From assembly GCA_902728285.1 (NCBI GenBank), contig CACVBU010001120.1, positions 620,001-684,000 of the forward strand: a DNA stretch of 64,000 bases, written 5' to 3'. The DNA is from Clytia hemisphaerica (Eukaryota > Cnidaria > Hydrozoa > Leptothecata > Clytiidae). Under the pieces are notes generated by a model. That model saw nothing but the letters and a program-made list of their open reading frames with translations, was not told the DNA's origin and made no database searches. This document shows, piece by piece, positions 59,803 to 64,000 of this stretch; positions within the stretch are counted from its first letter, which is position 1; each line of letters opens with the position of its first letter. The translations under genes were made by a program, and so were the position numbers.

Positions 59803-62800
59803 TTATTCCTTTTGTGTTTCCATGAATTTTTTGATCTTTTCAACGCTAAGTACTCGTTCACGAAGAGCTGAGATTTCTGGAAACTCTTTCAAATCTAATT
59901 CAATGAAACATAACATTCCAACAAGATTGAAATCAGCCAACGAAAGCTTAAAAAGAATACAGAGTTCATCAATAAGATGAAGAAAAACGTTCGAAAGTTC
60001 TTTTCATCAAGGGGGAACCCTTCAACAGAGGGAATAAAACTCAATATTTTACTCGCCTGTACCATGTCATTTGCAGAAAACATAAATCTCCCTAAAATGG
60101 CGTCATATCACGAGGCCCCCCAGCGGACTCTCAATTCACGCAATCACGCAATCCTTTTCGTAATTCACGCATTCACGCAAATTTTCCTCGATTTTCACGC
60201 AATAACCCAATCAGAAAATTTTCAGTAAAAATCGGGGAAACATTGGAAAATCAGGAACACTGCATACAACCGGTGGAAAAAAGTGAAAATTCACATATTC
60301 ACGCACGAAATAGCCCAGATTCACGCATTCACGCAATCATAAAGTGGATTTTCACGTTCACGCAAGTTTTTTCAATTCACGCATTCACGCATTTTTTTTT
60401 CAATTTTCACGCACTCACGCAACCGAAAATGCCCATTCACGCATTCACGCAAACCGCTGGGGGGGGGGGCTATCATGCTAGACCAGCAAAGAATATATTT
60501 CATAGCATGCCACCGACACCCCTGTATCACAAACTAGATGGAAATATTTTTAATCAAACAACTTTCCAGTGTGCTAAGCGTACTGGCTCGACTTTAGCAT
60601 CTTGTAAACTAGACTAAAGGTCTCTTAAAATTTTAAAATCTTAAAAGACCCATATTTCTTCATGTGTTTGAGCATGGGTCATTTTTCGTTAAAAAACAAT
60701 TTCAAAATTCGTCAATTTCCCTATGTTTTTCGTCAATAGTTGTGCCTGTCATGTCAAACTTTGACCTACAAAAACTTTAAACAGGTCTCAGCAGAACCCC
60801 CGCGCAAAGGTGACATTAAATACATACATTCTATATCCTTTTAACCGCTAAATTTTATAATTTACCTTTTCTCCTGCGATAAAAGCTTTTCCATCGTTGT
60901 GTCGCTTCAAGGTTTTTGAAATGAATCCCATCAATAACTTGTATTTTTCTGAAGCGTAAAATTCTTCCAATTTTGTTTTCTAGAAGGAAAAAGCAATAGA
61001 ATAAAGTCCATGATATCCACATCTCAAAGGTATTTAGATTATCCCAGGCGTCTCAATACACGGGTTGCAAAATTGCATCAATGCAGTCAAAACATGTGAT
61101 TAGTATATTATATGTAATCACATGATAACGAGTGCAATTCGAATATAATTGCACGAGTGATTTTTTTGTTATTAATTTTCCGAGTCCGAAAGGACGACGA
61201 AAATTCGAAACAAAAAAATCACGAGTTATTATGTGATTACGAGCTAATCGCACAATGGCTTTCACTACTTTTTCCCAGTTAGGAAAGTAAATTACAGAAA
61301 TTACACTGAGAGTTTTATATTTTTCTCTTCTCTCTGTGTCTTTCTTTTATTGTTGTTTATTGATTTTCGTTCTCAAAAAATGAATTTCGAATGCAATTAA
61401 AACGTTCGATGCAAAAAAAGTGTAAGAAAAAACATTAAAATCATTTTTGTAAACATTGGCGCAGCATCGAAGAGTGTGATTAACGATTAATTGCTCTCTA
61501 CAGGATGCAATTAACGATTAATTGCTCTCTTTGAGGGGGTGCCAAATAAGAAAAAATAACCCATCGTGCGATTACTCGAAAAAGTTCTTTTTTCGCAACA
61601 TTTATGGACTTGGATTTGAGCAAGTTTGAGAATGAACTATTACGACAGAACGTGTGGAACCCGGGGGGGGGGGGGTACTACCCTTGTCGACCGACGGGGG
61701 TGCTCCGCTGGGGTTCGAAAAATGGACCCTACGTGGGACTCGGAATTTGCGAAAAAAGTGACCCTGAATGGGACTGAAATTCCAAAATTTTCTAATTTTC
61801 TCAAATTTTCTACTTTTCCCCCAAATTTTCCAAAAATAGGCACCTTACGAGGGACTGATTTTTATATTTTGGTGTTTTTGCGACCCTACCTGGGACTCGT
61901 GGAGGTTAAAAAAGGTACCCTGACCAGCGGAGCATCCCCGTAACCCATCTTGCCCTAGTACCCCCCCCCCCCCCCCCCCCCGGTGTGGAAGCCAATTTTA
62001 TTTCAATTTATTCAGAGAACTAGCTATGATTTTCACGCCGCCACGTCATTTTACCCGATGCCTTGAGTTCCCCTTTGTGAAGAAGCTCCAATACCTTGGT
62101 TTCAGCATCGTGTCCAGCTAAAGCAATTTTCATTAGTTCCACTCCTAATTCGTGTAATGTTTCACAAACTTCATCTATTACAGCTTGTTCCAAAGAACTG
62201 TTGCCATAGAAACCAAGCTCTCTAGCAAGAAATCGACAAATAGCTTTTGATTGACAGATGACGTTATCATCCACCACTAAAGTCGGCAATTGGTGGAGTG
62301 GAAATCTTTGAGCTGAAAAAACAAGTAAAAGTATTGAAACAAATCAATCCCATAATACAGTCTGTTGCTACTTTTCAGACTTAAGACAGACTTGAAGCCA
62401 CAGAGCGGCTAGCTCGATGCTGTGTGGGGCTTCTCTTTCACTGCGTGATAGCGTAACTCTGTTTATACAGTGATTGCTTGATAGGACTATTTTTCGCTAT
62501 TCTTGCGTAATCGTGATCGTAACGGGTGTCAAAACATTTTAGCAATGACAGAATGAAAAGAACACAACAGAAAAAAATCTGGGGGGAGCTCGATTCAAAA
62601 AATGATGACGTGCGGCCCAAAATTAGGCCTTTGAAATCGGACCTTTACAGTGCAGAGAAAATTTAGCTAGATTTGAGTAAATTTGGGCGAAAAATTGACC
62701 CTTAAGATGCATTTTCTCGAAAAAATTTGACCAATTTTTTGGCAATATCGTCAGATTTTCCAAATTTTAAACCTTTAGAGTGCACTTTGGGAAGCTTGGA

Positions 62801-63005
62801 AAAGGGACCCTTAAGGGCCGCACGTACGGTCGTTTACCTTGAGTGCACCCCCTCCCCGGGCAAAAATATACATACCATTCGATTTGTTTTCCAGCCACTG
62901 CTCTCGGGTCATATAATTGTCATTGAATTCAACTCCAGCAGCATGAAATATTAAGCTGATAGCATTGAAGTTTTTATTGAAGTGGTTCAAAGTATACTTC
63001 ACCAT
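59803..63005 (-). CDS. Sigma-class GST-like protein, copy B, altered active site
   Basis: Exons on the minus strand: 63005-62876, 62312-62095, 60979-60866, 59946-59803; 201 codons. Exons 2-4 have exactly the lengths of copy A (218, 114, 144), and the sequence is very similar (MPTLVVDD-type cis-Pro segment reads LPTLVVDDNVICQSKAI; C-terminal FPEISALRERVL is shared). Exon 1 is six bases shorter. Its start reads MVKYTLNHFNKNFNAISL: the catalytic Tyr8 is His and the conserved GRAE-x-IR segment that packs against it is lost. The reading frame is otherwise open, so this looks like a gene under selection for a non-standard or structural role, or an early pseudogene. Introns are longer than in copy A because of several repeats. 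Confidence 0.85.
60113..60471. mobile_element. MITE with GGCCCCCCAGCGG ends, copy 2 (GST-B intron 3)
   Basis: Left GGCCCCCCAGCGGAC and right CCGCTGGGGGGGGGGGC are inverted. The body is built from TTCACGCA/ATTCACGC words, all in one orientation, as in 27139-27282 (inverted there). Confidence 0.7.
61114..61243. repeat. 130-bp inverted repeat in GST-B intron 2
   Basis: GTAATCACATGATAACGAG at the left and CGAGTTATTATGTGATTAC at the right are nearly complementary, with a second inner pair (CACGAGTGATTTTTTTGTT-like and AACAAAAAAATCACGAG). Confidence 0.7.
61660..61982. mobile_element. G/C-run-ended element in GST-B intron 2
   Basis: Left end has a 14-base G-run then TACTACCCTTGTCG; right end has CCTAGTACC then a run of more than 20 C. 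The inside repeats GGGACT and TGACCCTGAATGGGACT. Homopolymer runs this long may be mis-assembled. Confidence 0.55.
62581..62860. mobile_element. TIR element in GST-B intron 1
   Basis: Left GGGGGGAGCTCGATTC followed by GACGTGCGGCCC; right GGGCCGCACGTACGG followed by GTGCACCCCCTCCCC. The body pairs AAATCGGACCTTTACAGTGC with words such as CCTTTAGAGTGCAC. The right end stops 16 bases from the exon 1 donor. Confidence 0.6.
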
Positions 63006-63897
63006 TTTGAAATTCTGGATTTATTTTTGTTTTCACTAAAATGCAAAATAAAAACAAAATACACAAATTTCAGTGAACATCTCCAGCGGAACAACCATAA
63101 AAGTGAGGAGGCTGAAGTCTCCCCAGTCTCCCCGCTTCCACCGGGCCTGGTGAATGTATAATACTTCACTCACACTAACCCTTGTACCAAGTAGTTAATT
63201 TTATAAATTTCCGAATATTGAATAAATTAGCTAGCGCTTTATGTATGAATCTTTAACATTTAAATTTTTTCCTCCCATCTCTTGCCTCGTTGAGGTATTT
63301 CAACCAACGTATTTAAAGGATCTGTGATTTTCCTCTATCAAACACTTTTGGAAAAAGCCCTTACATACGTTGCATTTTATTTTGTGGATACATCAAAATC
63401 AGGTTGTTATGTAATAGTTTAGCTAAGTCCACTATTGTTTTTTGTTAACATAAAATAAGAAAGTTCTTGAGATGACTTTGGACAAAATGAAATCTGATAT
63501 ATCCTTAAGTAATGTTTATTTTTGCATTTTGATTTTTTTGTCCCTCTCGCAATATTCATTACTTACAATTGATATAAAATAGTATAATGAACCGAATTTA
63601 GCATAAGTTTCATTTAACTAAATACAAGAGGTCCTGAAAGTGTACTTATCTGTACTTATTATAATTTACAAATGGAAGTGAACGGAATAAAAAGGCGGTA
63701 AAAAGTCAAAATATTATAAAGTAATATTATAATGAAACCATATCAAATTCGGACAATTTACTTGCTGACAAATGAATATACCTTTATAATTCAAAAAGTC
63801 TAGAGATAAATTAATTGGAAATGAAAATTACGTGCGATTAAAAATTTTCTAAAAATGAAATTAATAAAAGATGATACTAATAGTGTCAAATAGTGAA
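63006..63897. other. Spacer between GST copies B and C
   Basis: AT-rich sequence without an exon. It contains the upstream region of copy B at the left and the 3' UTR of copy C at the right. Confidence 0.55.
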
Positions 63898-64000
63898 TCA
63901 CTTTTTCTGTGTGTCCATGTATTTTTTGATCTTTTCAACGCCAAGTACTCGTTCACGAAGTGCTGAGATTTCTGGAAAATCCTTCAAATCTAATTCAATG
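63898..64000 (-). CDS. Sigma-class GST, copy C, last exon only (cut by window edge)
   Basis: The minus-strand frame ends in TGA at 63898 and encodes IELDLKDFPEISALRERV, then LGVEKIKKYMDTQKK, nearly identical to the C-termini of copies A and B. The exon runs off the window at 64000. This shows a third tandem copy and that the array continues beyond the window. Confidence 0.9.
   Translation of the reverse strand, partial: IELDLKDFPEISALRERVLGVEKIKKYMDTQKK

Noticed and set aside
60243-60617. 124-codon frame rich in IHAFTQ
   Set aside because: The repeats are a read of the TTCACGC words of the MITE at 60113-60471.

Overview
This is an AT-rich, intron-rich invertebrate animal sequence with intron and intergenic space crowded by small inverted-repeat transposons. 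A cnidarian is the best guess: the DZIP3-type HEPN domain, the ApoL-like modules and the secreted MAM/concanavalin-like protein are of kinds I associate with cnidarians. Another invertebrate is possible. All gene models below are my own exon-by-exon reconstructions; splice sites are GT-AG and codon phases were checked for every junction listed.

Layout. 1-5.5 kb: no gene, but a dense repeat patch (two copies of a TIR family, a 562-bp element with a 9-bp target duplication, and a tRNA-like sequence split by a 299-bp TIR element). 5.5-12.1 kb (+): a CoREST (RCOR) co-repressor gene with an extra four-cysteine finger. 12.1-16.6 kb: no convincing gene. 16.7-22.0 kb (-): a DZIP3-type HEPN domain joined to an apolipoprotein-L-like module. 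22.0-27.3 kb: divergent intergenic region made mostly of repeats. 27.4-32.6 kb (+): a VPS9-type (Rab5 exchange factor) domain joined to a second, homologous ApoL-like module. 33.7-43.9 kb (+): a secreted protein with two MAM domains and a concanavalin-like domain; a 1.25-kb transposon sits inside one of its exons. 45.0-54.0 kb (+): NUDT8, a mitochondrial-type CoA diphosphatase with a 5.3-kb first intron full of nested inverted repeats. 55.3-55.7 kb (+): a small secreted cysteine-rich protein. 56.7-64.0 kb (-): a tandem array of sigma-class glutathione S-transferases (one intact, one with the catalytic tyrosine changed to histidine, one cut by the window edge).

The most novel part is the head-to-head pair of ApoL-like genes. 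They share the exon phases and sequence of the ApoL module but carry different front ends: a HEPN domain with an intact Rx4H motif, and a VPS9 domain. I infer one effector module placed under two kinds of control, perhaps in innate immunity. Function is not shown by the sequence.
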